Notes: generated from the letters alone by a model not told the origin. Shown: positions 33,981-42,889, numbered from the stretch's first letter. The stretch: DNA of 54,575 bases from Candidatus Izemoplasmatales bacterium (GCA_041649275.1 JBAZNL010000011.1:1-54575); one strand, 5' to 3'. A program made the numbers and translations.

Positions 33981-35621
33981 TCAGCCCCAGATCAAATCGG
34001 CCAGTTCGGGGTAATCGATGAAGGGGTTTCTGTTGTGCTGGTATGAATAGATCACTTCGTTCCGGTTCCGTTCGAAGTCGTCGACGGGGTCGGCGAGATT
34101 CCACGCAAGAAGGGTTGAGAGATCGCCCATCTGATAGATCGCGGGAGTCTGTCCGGGGTTCAACTCGACCAGGGTCATCTGATATCGGATCGCCATGTAG
34201 AACAGGATCCGGGCGATGTCGCCCTTGACTTCGTTGCGCGGCTCGAAGTAATCGTAGGTTTCGTTTTCGTAATTGAAGGTCGAACCGGATGCGTACGAAT
34301 CGTCGTCCACGAGCGTACTCGAGTCATGGGGAATGACCGATGCGAACCAGTCGTTCGAACGCTGGCTGTTGATGCTGGGACTCGACGGCTTCAGGTTGTG
34401 GACGTCGGAACACGTATTGATGCCGCTTGCGGTGCAACCGAGGAGAGACTGGGGCCAGACGTGTTCCTTGTTCCATGTCGCGCCCGAGTCCCAGACGGAA
34501 CTCAGGGACTTTCCGGTGTAGATGTCGATCAGGTAGTTGCCCGTCCGACCCGGATCCTTGTCGGAAACGGCGATGATGACCTGCGTCGTCGTTCCGGTCG
34601 TTCCCGAATAGTTGTATCCGACGTAACCGGTGGTGATGATGGTGCGCAGCGCGTTTGCGAGCTGCGTTCCCGTCAAACCCTCGGCGGCGTCGTAGTAGGG
34701 CATGAGGTCGAGGACCGAACTCGTCGAGTTGACGGTGATCGAGAACCAGGCGGTCAGTCCGAGCGCCGTCACCGCGACGTCGTGGGTGCCGACGACATCG
34801 GTATCGGGGGCGTCGACGGCATACTGCCCGGAGGCGAGGGTGATCGGGGTTTCGCCCGGAACGCTCAAGGTCACGACCATGCCGGCGACGGAGAACGCCT
34901 GACCTTCGTCATAGACGGTCTTGATCGGCGGGACGACGGAAAGCGAGATGCCGCCCACCGCGGTTTCGGCGACGTAGATCGGGAAGGCGGCCGTCAGGTC
35001 GCCGTAGGTCACGGTGATCGTGACGAGTCCCGGTTCCGACGAATCGAATCCGGAGAGCTCGTAGGCCGCCGGCGTCAGTTCGATGCGGTCGCCGTCGGAC
35101 TGGACGACACGGACGGCGAGTCCGGTCCAGTCGGCCGTCTGTCCGGGCTGGTAGACGAGCTTGTCGGGAAGGTCGAGGACGAGGGCGACGTCTTCGAGGA
35201 CCGTTGCCTCCTTCACGTACACGACAAACTCCGCCTCAAGGCCGGCGTAGCGGATCCGCACGGTCTGAAGACCGGGGGCGGAGGAGTTGTATCCGAGGAC
35301 GAAATACTCGCCCACGACGGTTTCGGACGAATCCGATCTCAGAAGCGTGACGACGAGACCGGTCGGATCGAACGGAGATCCGAAATCATAGACGGTCTTC
35401 CACGTCCCCGAAAGCAGGATCGCGACGTTGTGGACCGTGGTCGTCAGCTGCGGCGCGGTTGTCGTCAGCGCCGTCGTCGGTTCGGTCGTGGAGGCGGCGG
35501 TCGAGGCCGTCGTCACCGGTTGCGTCGTCGTGACGCTGGAAAGCAGGTCGCAGCCGGCAAGTCCGCCGGCGAGCAGGAGCGCAAGGAGCGCGATGAGCAG
35601 TTTCTTGTTGAGAAAACCCAT
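33981..35621 (-). CDS. Secreted endonuclease I lipoprotein with Ig-like repeats
   Basis: Start 35621 (MGFLNKKLLIALL) with AGGTG upstream; 546 residues. Lipobox LAGC (Cys24), Thr-rich linker to about 65, then three Ig-like domains of about 80 residues each (marked by repeated GLVVTL, GLAVRV and GMVVTL strands). The C-terminal endonuclease I domain (about 310-546) has the beta-beta-alpha-metal motif WNKEHVWPQS near 382-391, then SDVHNLKPSSPSINSQRSN, and ends NRNPFIDYPELADLIWG as in EndA/Bsn-type nucleases. These enzymes cut DNA and RNA non-specifically outside the cell. It is the second nuclease lipoprotein in 12 kb and shares the Thr-linker architecture. Confidence 0.93.
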   Translation of the reverse strand: MGFLNKKLLIALLALLLAGGLAGCDLLSSVTTTQPVTTASTAASTTEPTTALTTTAPQLTTTVHNVAILLSGTWKTVYDFGSPFDPTGLVVTLLRSDSSETVVGEYFVLGYNSSAPGLQTVRIRYAGLEAEFVVYVKEATVLEDVALVLDLPDKLVYQPGQTADWTGLAVRVVQSDGDRIELTPAAYELSGFDSSEPGLVTITVTYGDLTAAFPIYVAETAVGGISLSVVPPIKTVYDEGQAFSVAGMVVTLSVPGETPITLASGQYAVDAPDTDVVGTHDVAVTALGLTAWFSITVNSTSSVLDLMPYYDAAEGLTGTQLANALRTIITTGYVGYNYSGTTGTTTQVIIAVSDKDPGRTGNYLIDIYTGKSLSSVWDSGATWNKEHVWPQSLLGCTASGINTCSDVHNLKPSSPSINSQRSNDWFASVIPHDSSTLVDDDSYASGSTFNYENETYDYFEPRNEVKGDIARILFYMAIRYQMTLVELNPGQTPAIYQMGDLSTLLAWNLADPVDDFERNRNEVIYSYQHNRNPFIDYPELADLIWG

Positions 35622-35651
35622 GTGGATCACACCTTTTCTGTCGATAAAAAC

Positions 35652-35680
35652 AGTATATCACAATCAAGATGAATCGCCAA
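35652..35680 (-). promoter_or_regulatory. Promoter of the endonuclease I gene (minus strand)
   Basis: On the minus strand, TTGGCG (35680-35675), 17 bp, TATACT (35657-35652). Confidence 0.65.
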
Positions 35681-35763
35681 CAAGCGTTTGACGCGAAAGG
35701 GGGCCGATTGCGGATGAAAACATCACGTTCGCGCGCATCGCTTGCGTAAAACGCCCGCGCATG

Positions 35764-35772
35764 TGTTATAAT
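35764..35772 (+). promoter_or_regulatory. Extended -10 promoter of the DHH gene pair
   Basis: TGTTATAAT forms an extended -10 (TGnTATAAT) 33 bases before the ATG; no strong -35. Confidence 0.55.
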
Positions 35773-35804
35773 GATATACTCTTGAGACAACATCCGAGGT
35801 GCCC

Positions 35805-36743
35805 ATGTTCGATTCCTTCATCCGTCTCGTCGATACAAACGAGAAGATCATCATCCTCCGCCACCAGAATCCCGATCTCGACGCCCTCGGCGCGCAGTTC
35901 GGTCTCTGCCACGCCCTGAGACTTCGCTATCCGACCAAGACGATCCTCGTCGCCGGCGATACGAACGCCCTGAACCAGTTCGGCCCGCTCGATCCCGTCG
36001 ACGTCTCCGACTATCGCGAAGCTCTCGTCGTGATTCTCGACACCGTCTCGCGCCAGATGCTCGAGGGCGACCTCTACGAGCAGGCGAAGACGCTCGTCCT
36101 GATCGATCACCACCGGAACGATCCCGACATCCGTCACGACCTGTGGATCCAGCGTCCCGAGGCCTCGTCGACGGCCGAGATCGTCGCCCGCTTCCTGATC
36201 GACGCCGGGTGGACGATTCCGCTGCCCGCGGCCGAGGCGCTCTACATGGGGATCGTCGCCGACACCGGCAGGTTCCTGTACAAGAGCGTATCCCCCGAGA
36301 CCTTCCGGATCGCCGCGTCGCTGCTCGAAGCCGGCATCGACATCCAGACCCTCTACGACCGCATGTACGCCGAGTCGCTCTCGATGAAGAAGCTCAAGTC
36401 GGCGTTCTTCAACTCGATCTCGCTCACCGCGAAGAACGTCGCCTACCGCAAGAACGACGAAGCGTTCCTGAAACGGCACGAGGTGGACACGCACACGGTC
36501 TCCCGCGGGCTCGTCAACCAGATGGCCGGCATCCGCGAGGTGCCGATCTGGGCGAACTTCACCTACGACCTCAACACCGGCAGGATTTTCTGCGAGCTCC
36601 GGAGCCGGTCGATCCCGATCCTCGACGTCGCCAAGAAGTTCGGTGGCGGCGGTCATTTGCAAGCCTGCGGCTGCGTCGTCGATTCGTGGGAAGCCACGGA
36701 CGAGGTCCTCGCCGAACTCGACAAGAAAACGGAGGAAGAATGA
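35805..36743 (+). CDS. DHH/DHHA1 phosphoesterase (NrnA-like), copy 1
   Basis: Start 35805 follows GAGGTG; 312 residues. The DHH domain has RHQNPDLDALGAQFGL (about 23-38), ILDTVSR (about 79-85) and LIDHHRND (about 98-105). The DHHA1 domain ends in KKFGGGGHLQACGC (about 283-296). Family members degrade nanoRNA (2-5 nt) or hydrolyse pAp and cyclic dinucleotide products such as pApA, with Mn2+. Two bases separate it from a second family member. Exact substrate cannot be told from sequence. Confidence 0.92.
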   Translation: MFDSFIRLVDTNEKIIILRHQNPDLDALGAQFGLCHALRLRYPTKTILVAGDTNALNQFGPLDPVDVSDYREALVVILDTVSRQMLEGDLYEQAKTLVLIDHHRNDPDIRHDLWIQRPEASSTAEIVARFLIDAGWTIPLPAAEALYMGIVADTGRFLYKSVSPETFRIAASLLEAGIDIQTLYDRMYAESLSMKKLKSAFFNSISLTAKNVAYRKNDEAFLKRHEVDTHTVSRGLVNQMAGIREVPIWANFTYDLNTGRIFCELRSRSIPILDVAKKFGGGGHLQACGCVVDSWEATDEVLAELDKKTEEE

Positions 36744-36744
36744 C

Positions 36745-37728
36745 ATGGACAAGCAGTACATCTTCGACAAGATCCTGGCCTACGACACGATCATCATCCA
36801 CATGCACATGCGTCCCGACGGAGACTGCTACGGCGCCGGCTTCGGCCTCAAGTACATCCTCCAGGAATCGTTCCCGCAGAAGCGGATCTACATCGTCGGC
36901 GAAACCGCCGAGTACGTGAAGTTCCTCGGCGACGTCGACGTCATTCCCGACGAGACCTACCAGGGTGCGCTCTCGATCGTCGTCGACACCGCGACGCGCG
37001 ACCGCGTCGCCGACCAGCGCTTCGTCAAGGGCGCCCACGTGATCAAGATCGACCACCACCTGCCGGTCGACGCCTACGGCGACTACCAGTACGTCGACAC
37101 CACCCGGCCGGCCACGTCGCAGATCATCCTCGAATTCTTCCAGGAATACTCCCATGTCCTGAAGATGAACATGGCGGCGGCGCGCGCCCTCTACACCGGC
37201 ATCGTCACCGACACCGGACGCTTCAAGTACCGCTCGGTCACTTCCGACACCTTCAAGGCCGTGGCCTCGCTGCTCGACTTCGGCCTCGACTTCGCCGACA
37301 TCCTGATGACGCTCGACGTCCGGACCGAAAACCAGATGAAGCTGCAGGGATACGTCCTCACCAATTTCGAGAAGACGCCGAATGGGGTCGCCTACATCCG
37401 CATGAAGCCGGACGTCATCGCCAGGTATGGCGTCTCGCTCGAAGAGGCGACCTCGCTCGTCAACGAGCTCTCCGTGCTCGCCGACTGCCCCGTCTGGATC
37501 CTGTTCGCCGAATACGAGAACGCGATCGTCCGCGCCCGCATCCGCTCCAAGGGACCGGCGATCAACGAACTCGCGGCCAAGTACCAGGGCGGCGGACACC
37601 CGATGGCATGCGGTGCCAACGTCGGGAACTGGGAGACCGTCGACGCGATGCTGAAAGACGCCGACGAACTCGTGAAAACCTATAAAGACAGGCTAAAAAA
37701 GGCTGAAATCGAGCACGAAAATATTTGA
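36745..37728 (+). CDS. DHH/DHHA1 phosphoesterase (NrnA-like), copy 2
   Basis: Start 36745 follows GGAGGAAG; 327 residues. It shows HMRPDGDCYGAGFGLKYI, VDTATRDR, KIDHHLPVD and the C-terminal KYQGGGHPMACGA, equivalent to the motifs of the preceding gene. The two are paralogues, probably from an ancient tandem duplication, since they differ clearly throughout. Co-transcribed with copy 1. One may be specialised for nanoRNA and the other for pAp or cyclic dinucleotide turnover (inference). Confidence 0.92.
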   Translation: MDKQYIFDKILAYDTIIIHMHMRPDGDCYGAGFGLKYILQESFPQKRIYIVGETAEYVKFLGDVDVIPDETYQGALSIVVDTATRDRVADQRFVKGAHVIKIDHHLPVDAYGDYQYVDTTRPATSQIILEFFQEYSHVLKMNMAAARALYTGIVTDTGRFKYRSVTSDTFKAVASLLDFGLDFADILMTLDVRTENQMKLQGYVLTNFEKTPNGVAYIRMKPDVIARYGVSLEEATSLVNELSVLADCPVWILFAEYENAIVRARIRSKGPAINELAAKYQGGGHPMACGANVGNWETVDAMLKDADELVKTYKDRLKKAEIEHENI

Positions 37729-37732
37729 TTTT

Positions 37733-37767
37733 TTGCACTTGTTTTTGGAAACGTTATAATATATAAT
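37733..37767 (+). promoter_or_regulatory. Promoter of the DUF1934/rpoE genes
   Basis: TTGCAC at 37733-37738, 16 bp, TATAAT at 37755-37760; a second TATAAT follows at 37762-37767. Confidence 0.65.
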
Positions 37768-37791
37768 AGGTTAGCGTTAAACAGGTGGACC

Positions 37792-38154
37792 ATGGAACCA
37801 GCAAAAATCACGTTCTCGATGACCGTGGACGGCAGAATCGACACGATCTTCCGCGCCGACGCCGCGATCGACGAAGGCATCCTGTCCTTCGCCGACGGAT
37901 CGGGCAACGACTATCGGATCGAGTATGACGACGACACCGTCCGCGTGCTCCGCGCCGGCACCGCCACCATGGATTTCACATTCAAGACCGGAACCGCGAC
38001 GACGGGCGTCCTCAGGACCGCCGAAGCGACGATCCGGGCGTCCGCGACGACCCGCCGTCTGCGGGTGAGAAGCGACCGCATCGACCTCGAGTACGACCTC
38101 GTGGAAGACGGCCGCGTCCTCTCCCGCCATCGCATGTCGATCGAATGGAAATGA
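37792..38154 (+). CDS. DUF1934 (YwiB-like) small beta-barrel protein
   Basis: The 120-residue all-beta protein (ITFSMTVDGRIDTI, then FKTGTATTGVLRT, ending LVEDGRVLSRHRMSIEWK) fits the DUF1934/YwiB calycin-like family. In Bacillota that family is found near argS and rpoE; here it lies 22 bases before rpoE, which supports the call. AGGTGG precedes the ATG. Function unknown. Confidence 0.7.
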   Translation: MEPAKITFSMTVDGRIDTIFRADAAIDEGILSFADGSGNDYRIEYDDDTVRVLRAGTATMDFTFKTGTATTGVLRTAEATIRASATTRRLRVRSDRIDLEYDLVEDGRVLSRHRMSIEWK

Positions 38155-38176
38155 AAACGGAGGAAGACACAGAAAC

Positions 38177-38692
38177 ATGACCGATATCAGACAACTGTCG
38201 TTGATGGAAGCTGCGGAACAGATCCTGTCGCAGAACAAGAATCCGATGACGTTCCTCGAGTTGTTCCAATCCCTCAGCACCGCCAAGGAAATGACCGACG
38301 ACGAGAAGGCCGCGGTCATCAGCCAGTTCTACGCCGACTTCATCGTCTCGGCCAAGTTCATCTACATGGGCGACGACCTCTGGGATCTGAAGTACCGCCA
38401 GTCGATCGACATGTGGGACAAGGACGGCGCGTACTACCAGGAGTTCCCCGAATACGAGGGCGAAGAGGAAGAGGAAGAAGAGGCCGAATTCGAATCCGAG
38501 GACGAGGAAGAAGAATCCGAGTCCGAAGACGAGAACGAGGGCTTCGATGAAGAGGAAGAGGACGAGGAAGCCGAATCCGAGGGCGAATTCGAACTCGTCG
38601 AAGAGGATGTTCCGGCCGAAGAAGAGACGTTCGACGACGACAAGTACAACGAATACATGGACGATTACGAGGACATGTACGACGAGGAATAA
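38177..38692 (+). CDS. rpoE: DNA-directed RNA polymerase delta subunit
   Basis: The 171-residue protein has an N-terminal HARE-HTH domain (about 1-85: SLMEAAEQILSQNKNPMTFLELF, then FYADFIVSAKFIYMGDDLWDL) and a very acidic Glu/Asp tail (about 95-171), the hallmark of delta. Delta associates with RNA polymerase and increases recycling and promoter selectivity in Bacillota. The rpoE-pyrG order is conserved in that group and helps place the organism. Confidence 0.93.
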   Translation: MTDIRQLSLMEAAEQILSQNKNPMTFLELFQSLSTAKEMTDDEKAAVISQFYADFIVSAKFIYMGDDLWDLKYRQSIDMWDKDGAYYQEFPEYEGEEEEEEEAEFESEDEEEESESEDENEGFDEEEEDEEAESEGEFELVEEDVPAEEETFDDDKYNEYMDDYEDMYDEE

Positions 38693-38706
38693 TGCGTCGA
38701 AAGCGA

Positions 38707-38735
38707 TTGTCTTTTCAAAACGGATTTGTTATAAT
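38707..38735 (+). promoter_or_regulatory. pyrG promoter
   Basis: TTGTCT at 38707-38712, 17 bp, TATAAT at 38730-38735 with TG extension. The predicted start near 38742 does not begin with a G-run. Confidence 0.7.
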
Positions 38736-38758
38736 TTTAAAGAGCTCGCTTGAAAACG

Positions 38759-38790
38759 GGGTTCTCCGCCAGGGGAACCCTTTTCTGTTT
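38759..38790 (+). terminator. Leader hairpin/attenuator upstream of pyrG
   Basis: GGGTTCTCC (38759-38767) pairs with GGGGAACCC (38772-38780), followed by TTTTCTGTTT, all between the pyrG promoter and its start codon. It has the form of a transcription attenuator; pyrG attenuation by CTP level is known in Bacillota. Confidence 0.65.
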
Positions 38791-38818
38791 TCCAAAAGCG
38801 CCACGAGGAGTGTCATCG

Positions 38819-40426
38819 ATGAAGCAGACCAAGTTCATTTTCGTCACCGGAGGCGTCGTCTCCAGCCTGGGCAAGGGCATCGCCGCGGCGTCGCTCGGGA
38901 GACTTCTGAAGAATCGCGGATTGAAAGTGTTCATGATGAAGTTCGACCCGTACCTCAACGTCGATCCGGGCACGATGTCGCCGCTCCAGCACGGCGAGGT
39001 CTTCGTCACCGACGACGGCGCCGAGACCGACCTCGACCTCGGCCACTACGAACGCTTCATCGACGAGAACCTGTCCGTCCTGTCGTCGATCACGACCGGT
39101 AAGATCTACTCCTCCGTCATCGAGAAGGAACGCCGCGGCGATTTCCTCGGCGGCACCGTCCAGGTCATCCCCCACATCACCAACGAGATCAAGTCGCGTC
39201 TGGAGGCGGCCGCGACCGCATCCGACGCCGACGTTATCATCGCCGAGATCGGTGGCACGGTCGGCGACATCGAATCGCTTCCGTTCCTCGAGGCGATCCG
39301 CCAGACCCGCCGCGACTACGGCTACAACAGCACCCTCTACATCCACAACACGCTCGTTCCGTATCTCGAGACGAGCGGCGAACTGAAGACGAAACCGACC
39401 CAGCACAGCGTCAAGGAACTGCGTTCGCTCGGCATCACGCCGGATGTGATCATCCTTCGCACGAGCCATGAGATCACCAATTCGATGCGTGAGAAAATCG
39501 CCCTGTTCTGCGACGTCACGAAAGAAGCGGTCATCCAGTGCATCGACGTCAAGATCCTCTACGAGGTCGCGCTCCACTTCCACGAGCAGCACCTCGACGA
39601 CCTCGTCCTGAACCATTTCGGGCTGTCGGCTCCCCCCTGCGACATCTCCGATTGGACGCGTCTCGTCGAGACCATCCGCAACCTCGAGAACGAGGTCGAG
39701 ATCGCCCTCGTGGGCAAGTATGTCGCGCTCCACGACGCCTACCTCTCGGTCTCCGAAGCGCTCAAGCACGCCGGGTACTTCCATAACGTCAAGGTCAAGA
39801 TCCGCTGGATCAACTCCGCCGAAGTGAACGACGACAACGTCGCCGGACTGCTTTCCGGCTGCAGGGGCGTCCTCGTTCCGGGCGGGTTCGGCAACCGTGG
39901 CATCGACGGCAAGATCGCCGCGATCAAATACGCCCGCGAGCACGGCGTCCCGTTCCTCGGGCTCTGTCTGGGGATGCAGCTGTCGATCATCGAATTCGCC
40001 CGGAACGTCTGCGGCCTGCCGGAGGCGAACTCGACCGAATTCGACGAGGATACGATCTACAACGTGATCGACTACCTGCCCGAGCAGTACGTCGGCATCA
40101 ATCTCGGCGGCACGATGCGCCTCGGCCTCTACAACTGCGACGTGAAGAAGAACACGCTCGCCGGGAAAGCCTACGGGACGGAACGGATCCGCGAACGCCA
40201 CCGCCACCGCTACGAGTTCAACAACAAGTTCAAGAAACTCTTCGAGAAACAGGGTCTCGTCTTCTCGGGAATCAATCCGGAGACGGGCCTGTGCGAGATC
40301 ATCGAGCTCAAGAACCATCCGTGGTTCGTCGCCAGTCAGTTCCATCCGGAGTTCGTCTCCCGGCCGCAGCGGCCGCAGCCGCTCTTCCGCGACTTCATCG
40401 GTGCGGCGAGTTCCCTGAAGAAATGA
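38819..40426 (+). CDS. pyrG: CTP synthase
   Basis: Start 38819 (MKQTKFIFVTGGVVSSLGKG) follows GAGGAG; 535 residues, the normal length. The N-terminal synthetase domain carries the P-loop-like GGVVSSLGKG and MKFDPYLNVDPGTMSP. The C-terminal glutamine amidotransferase domain has GLCLGMQ with nucleophile Cys383 and the HPEF motif near 514. It converts UTP, ATP and glutamine to CTP. Likely regulated by the upstream leader hairpin. Confidence 0.98.
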   Translation: MKQTKFIFVTGGVVSSLGKGIAAASLGRLLKNRGLKVFMMKFDPYLNVDPGTMSPLQHGEVFVTDDGAETDLDLGHYERFIDENLSVLSSITTGKIYSSVIEKERRGDFLGGTVQVIPHITNEIKSRLEAAATASDADVIIAEIGGTVGDIESLPFLEAIRQTRRDYGYNSTLYIHNTLVPYLETSGELKTKPTQHSVKELRSLGITPDVIILRTSHEITNSMREKIALFCDVTKEAVIQCIDVKILYEVALHFHEQHLDDLVLNHFGLSAPPCDISDWTRLVETIRNLENEVEIALVGKYVALHDAYLSVSEALKHAGYFHNVKVKIRWINSAEVNDDNVAGLLSGCRGVLVPGGFGNRGIDGKIAAIKYAREHGVPFLGLCLGMQLSIIEFARNVCGLPEANSTEFDEDTIYNVIDYLPEQYVGINLGGTMRLGLYNCDVKKNTLAGKAYGTERIRERHRHRYEFNNKFKKLFEKQGLVFSGINPETGLCEIIELKNHPWFVASQFHPEFVSRPQRPQPLFRDFIGAASSLKK

Positions 40427-40429
40427 CGC

Positions 40430-40481
40430 AAGGGTCGCATGGAGACGGATTCGATCGGATCCGGATCGATGCGACCCTTTT
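40430..40481 (+). terminator. pyrG terminator
   Basis: AAGGGTCGCAT (40430-40440) pairs with ATGCGACCCTT (40469-40479), then T residues; the loop contains a further GATC-rich helix. Confidence 0.75.
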
Positions 40482-40545
40482 CGCATACGGAGACGAGGAG
40501 ATTCATCTCCTGGTCTTTTCTTTTTCGCCGGGGTTTTCGCGATCG

Positions 40546-40579
40546 ACGAAAAAGACGACCGCCCCGACAGGCGGTCGTC
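40546..40579 (-). terminator. Terminator of the PPC-repeat lipoprotein gene (minus strand)
   Basis: GACGACCGCC (40554-40563) pairs with GGCGGTCGTC (40570-40579). On the minus strand it is followed by TTTTTCG. Confidence 0.8.
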
Positions 40580-40699
40580 AGAACGATCATGGAGCGGACG
40601 ACTCCGTATTTCAATGCGACATCGACTCGGGGGATGGATCGATGCGATCCATGAACCCCGTTTCGATTCCGCATCGCCGTTTCTTTGGCGTTGTGAGGT

Positions 40700-42604
40700 T
40701 CACTCGACGTTCGGTGCGAAACCGACGACGAACAGGTACGTGCCGTTGATCTCCTCGTCGTAACCCGCGACGACGAAGGTATAGGTTCCCGCCTCGACAT
40801 AGGCGCCGAAGATGAAATTGGATTCGCTGTAGGAATCGTCGTCCGTGTCTAGAAGCGTCATCTCGCCGTCGTACATCGAACCGAACGTGTCGATCGAACT
40901 GATCGCGAACACTGTCAGATACCCGGGTTCGGTAAGGACGACCGTATGCGTCTCGCCGATTCCCGCGACCACCGTCGCGAAGGTGCTCTGGACATATCCC
41001 GGGATCGTCCCGCTGATCGGGACGAGGTCGACCACGAGATGGTAGTCGCCTTCGTCGGTGGCGTCGTAGCCGCAGACTTTCAGATGATACGTTCCCGCCT
41101 GCGCGCGATACAGGATGAGAAAATCGCTGTTGCCGTTGGCATCGTCGTCGTACAGTCGCATGACCATGTCCGAATCGTAGAGTTCGGCGTAGGAGTCCAT
41201 GTCGCTTTCGGCGTAGGCCATGATGTAGCTTTCTTCGGGAACGACGATGTCGTACCAGACGAAGCCGTCCGAATCGATGTGCCCGTCCGCCGTGAATCGA
41301 TGGTCCGGCGAGCGTGCGGGAACGAAATCGGCATTGATCCGGTAATCCCCGGCGATCTCATCGTCGATGCCTTCGACGCTGACGTAATATGTTCCCGGTT
41401 CGACATAGCATTCGATCATGAAGTTGTATTCGTAACCGTCGTCATCGTCGTGCTCGAGGACCGCATGGGATTCGTCGAAGAGGTATCCGTAGGTGTCGAG
41501 GAGTCCGAGCGTCGCGATCGTGAGATAGCCGGCCTCGTCGACGACGATCTGGTATTCGTGCTCTCCTCCCGCCAGAAGCGTGGCGTCGTGGCTGTAGAAA
41601 TGGTCGCCGGCGACTTCGGGAACGATGTAGGCGACCATGCGGTAGGACCCCGTCCCCGTCGATTCGTACCCCTCGACGGTGATGGAATAGTCGCCCGGCA
41701 TGAGATACGCGTCGAAGCGGATGTTGTAGTTCGTTCCGTCGTCGTCGCTTTCGAGGAGCTGATTTCCTTCCGCATCGTAGAGATAGCCGAACGTATCGAA
41801 GAAGCCTTGCGTATAAGCGGTGAAGTATCCTTCCTCGGTGATCGTGAAGTCGAAGAGATCGACAGCCCCGGCGACATGTTCGACCGGGGAGTTCACGACG
41901 AAGGCCGCATCCGTGTCAGTGAGGAGTTCCGCAACGATGCGGTAGTCGCCGGACACCGTCTCGTCATAACCGAACACGGAAAGATGGTATGTTCCCGCGG
42001 TCAGGTAGCTCTCCGCCATGAAATTGCCGATGAAGCCGGAGTCGTCGTCGGAGAACAGGGGCATCATGTCGGAATCGAAGAGCAGGCACTGCAGGTCGAG
42101 ATCGCCGAGCGAATAGACCTTCACGAGCCCGTCTTCCTCGAGAACGATGTCGAACCATTGCATCCCCGAGACGAAGAGGTGGGCGACTTCATCGATCAGC
42201 GCGCCAGCGATCGGCCCGGGATCGGCGGTCGTCGCGTTCGTCAGACCGGTGACGATCGGGACGGTCTCGATCGTCGTCGTTTCTCCGGTCGTCGTCGTGA
42301 TCACGGCCGTGGTCGTCGAAACGGTCGTTGTGGTCGCGGCCGTCGTTGTCGAAACGGTCGTCGTAATCGCGGCCGTGGTCGTTCCGACGGTGGTGATTGC
42401 CGGGACGGTCGATGCCGAGACGGTCGATGCCGAGACGGTCGTCGTCACGTTCACTTCACCGGTCGTTGATGCGGCCGTGGTCGCCGATGTCGTCGCAGCG
42501 GTTGGGGCGGTGGTCACCGTCGATGTCGGGATTCCGAACAAACCGCACCCGAAGAGCGTTGAAAAACCCGCCACAAGCAAAAACAGGATTCCGAATCTTC
42601 TCAT
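40700..42604 (-). CDS. Lipoprotein with five PPC-like beta-sandwich repeats
   Basis: Start 42604 (MRRFGILFLLVAGF) follows GGGGGAG; 634 residues. Lipobox TLFGC (Cys20), then a Thr-rich linker of about 95 residues made of repeated TTT(A/V)(A/S)TT-like units. Five repeats of about 95-100 residues follow, each with the pattern D(T/S)xGxLYD, an acidic DDD loop, PGTYYxxVxGYD and a closing GxYR strand. They resemble the bacterial pre-peptidase C-terminal (PPC) fold, usually an accessory domain on secreted enzymes; here no enzyme domain is attached. The acidic loops could bind Ca2+. A surface adhesin or binding scaffold is likely. Own promoter and terminator. Confidence 0.82.
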   Translation of the reverse strand: MRRFGILFLLVAGFSTLFGCGLFGIPTSTVTTAPTAATTSATTAASTTGEVNVTTTVSASTVSASTVPAITTVGTTTAAITTTVSTTTAATTTTVSTTTAVITTTTGETTTIETVPIVTGLTNATTADPGPIAGALIDEVAHLFVSGMQWFDIVLEEDGLVKVYSLGDLDLQCLLFDSDMMPLFSDDDSGFIGNFMAESYLTAGTYHLSVFGYDETVSGDYRIVAELLTDTDAAFVVNSPVEHVAGAVDLFDFTITEEGYFTAYTQGFFDTFGYLYDAEGNQLLESDDDGTNYNIRFDAYLMPGDYSITVEGYESTGTGSYRMVAYIVPEVAGDHFYSHDATLLAGGEHEYQIVVDEAGYLTIATLGLLDTYGYLFDESHAVLEHDDDDGYEYNFMIECYVEPGTYYVSVEGIDDEIAGDYRINADFVPARSPDHRFTADGHIDSDGFVWYDIVVPEESYIMAYAESDMDSYAELYDSDMVMRLYDDDANGNSDFLILYRAQAGTYHLKVCGYDATDEGDYHLVVDLVPISGTIPGYVQSTFATVVAGIGETHTVVLTEPGYLTVFAISSIDTFGSMYDGEMTLLDTDDDSYSESNFIFGAYVEAGTYTFVVAGYDEEINGTYLFVVGFAPNVE

Positions 42605-42889
42605 GGTACTCCCCCTTTTCGAATCGTCGTGAATCATCCATTCAGATCGGTTCGCGATCGATGCCGGGTCGAACCGGACGATCGTCCGTCGACGCATTCG
42701 CAGTTGTTTCCGTCATCGGGTGTTCCAGCCCATGTTCATGTCGGATCGTGTTGTCGTTTTTATTATATCACGCTTGCGGAAGCAACCATATGCGATCCAA
42801 AAACATCGGTCCGGATTCAACGAACTTTCGATTCGTGACCATGGACGATCCCGAATCTTGTTTTCGTCGACATTTTCGTCAAATAACTA
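42605..42889 (-). promoter_or_regulatory. Intergenic region with minus-strand -10 for the PPC lipoprotein
   Basis: TATAAT on the minus strand at 42767-42762 lies about 160 bases upstream of the lipoprotein start, leaving a long untranslated leader. No -35 or other gene is evident; short open frames here have no ribosome binding site. Confidence 0.4.
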
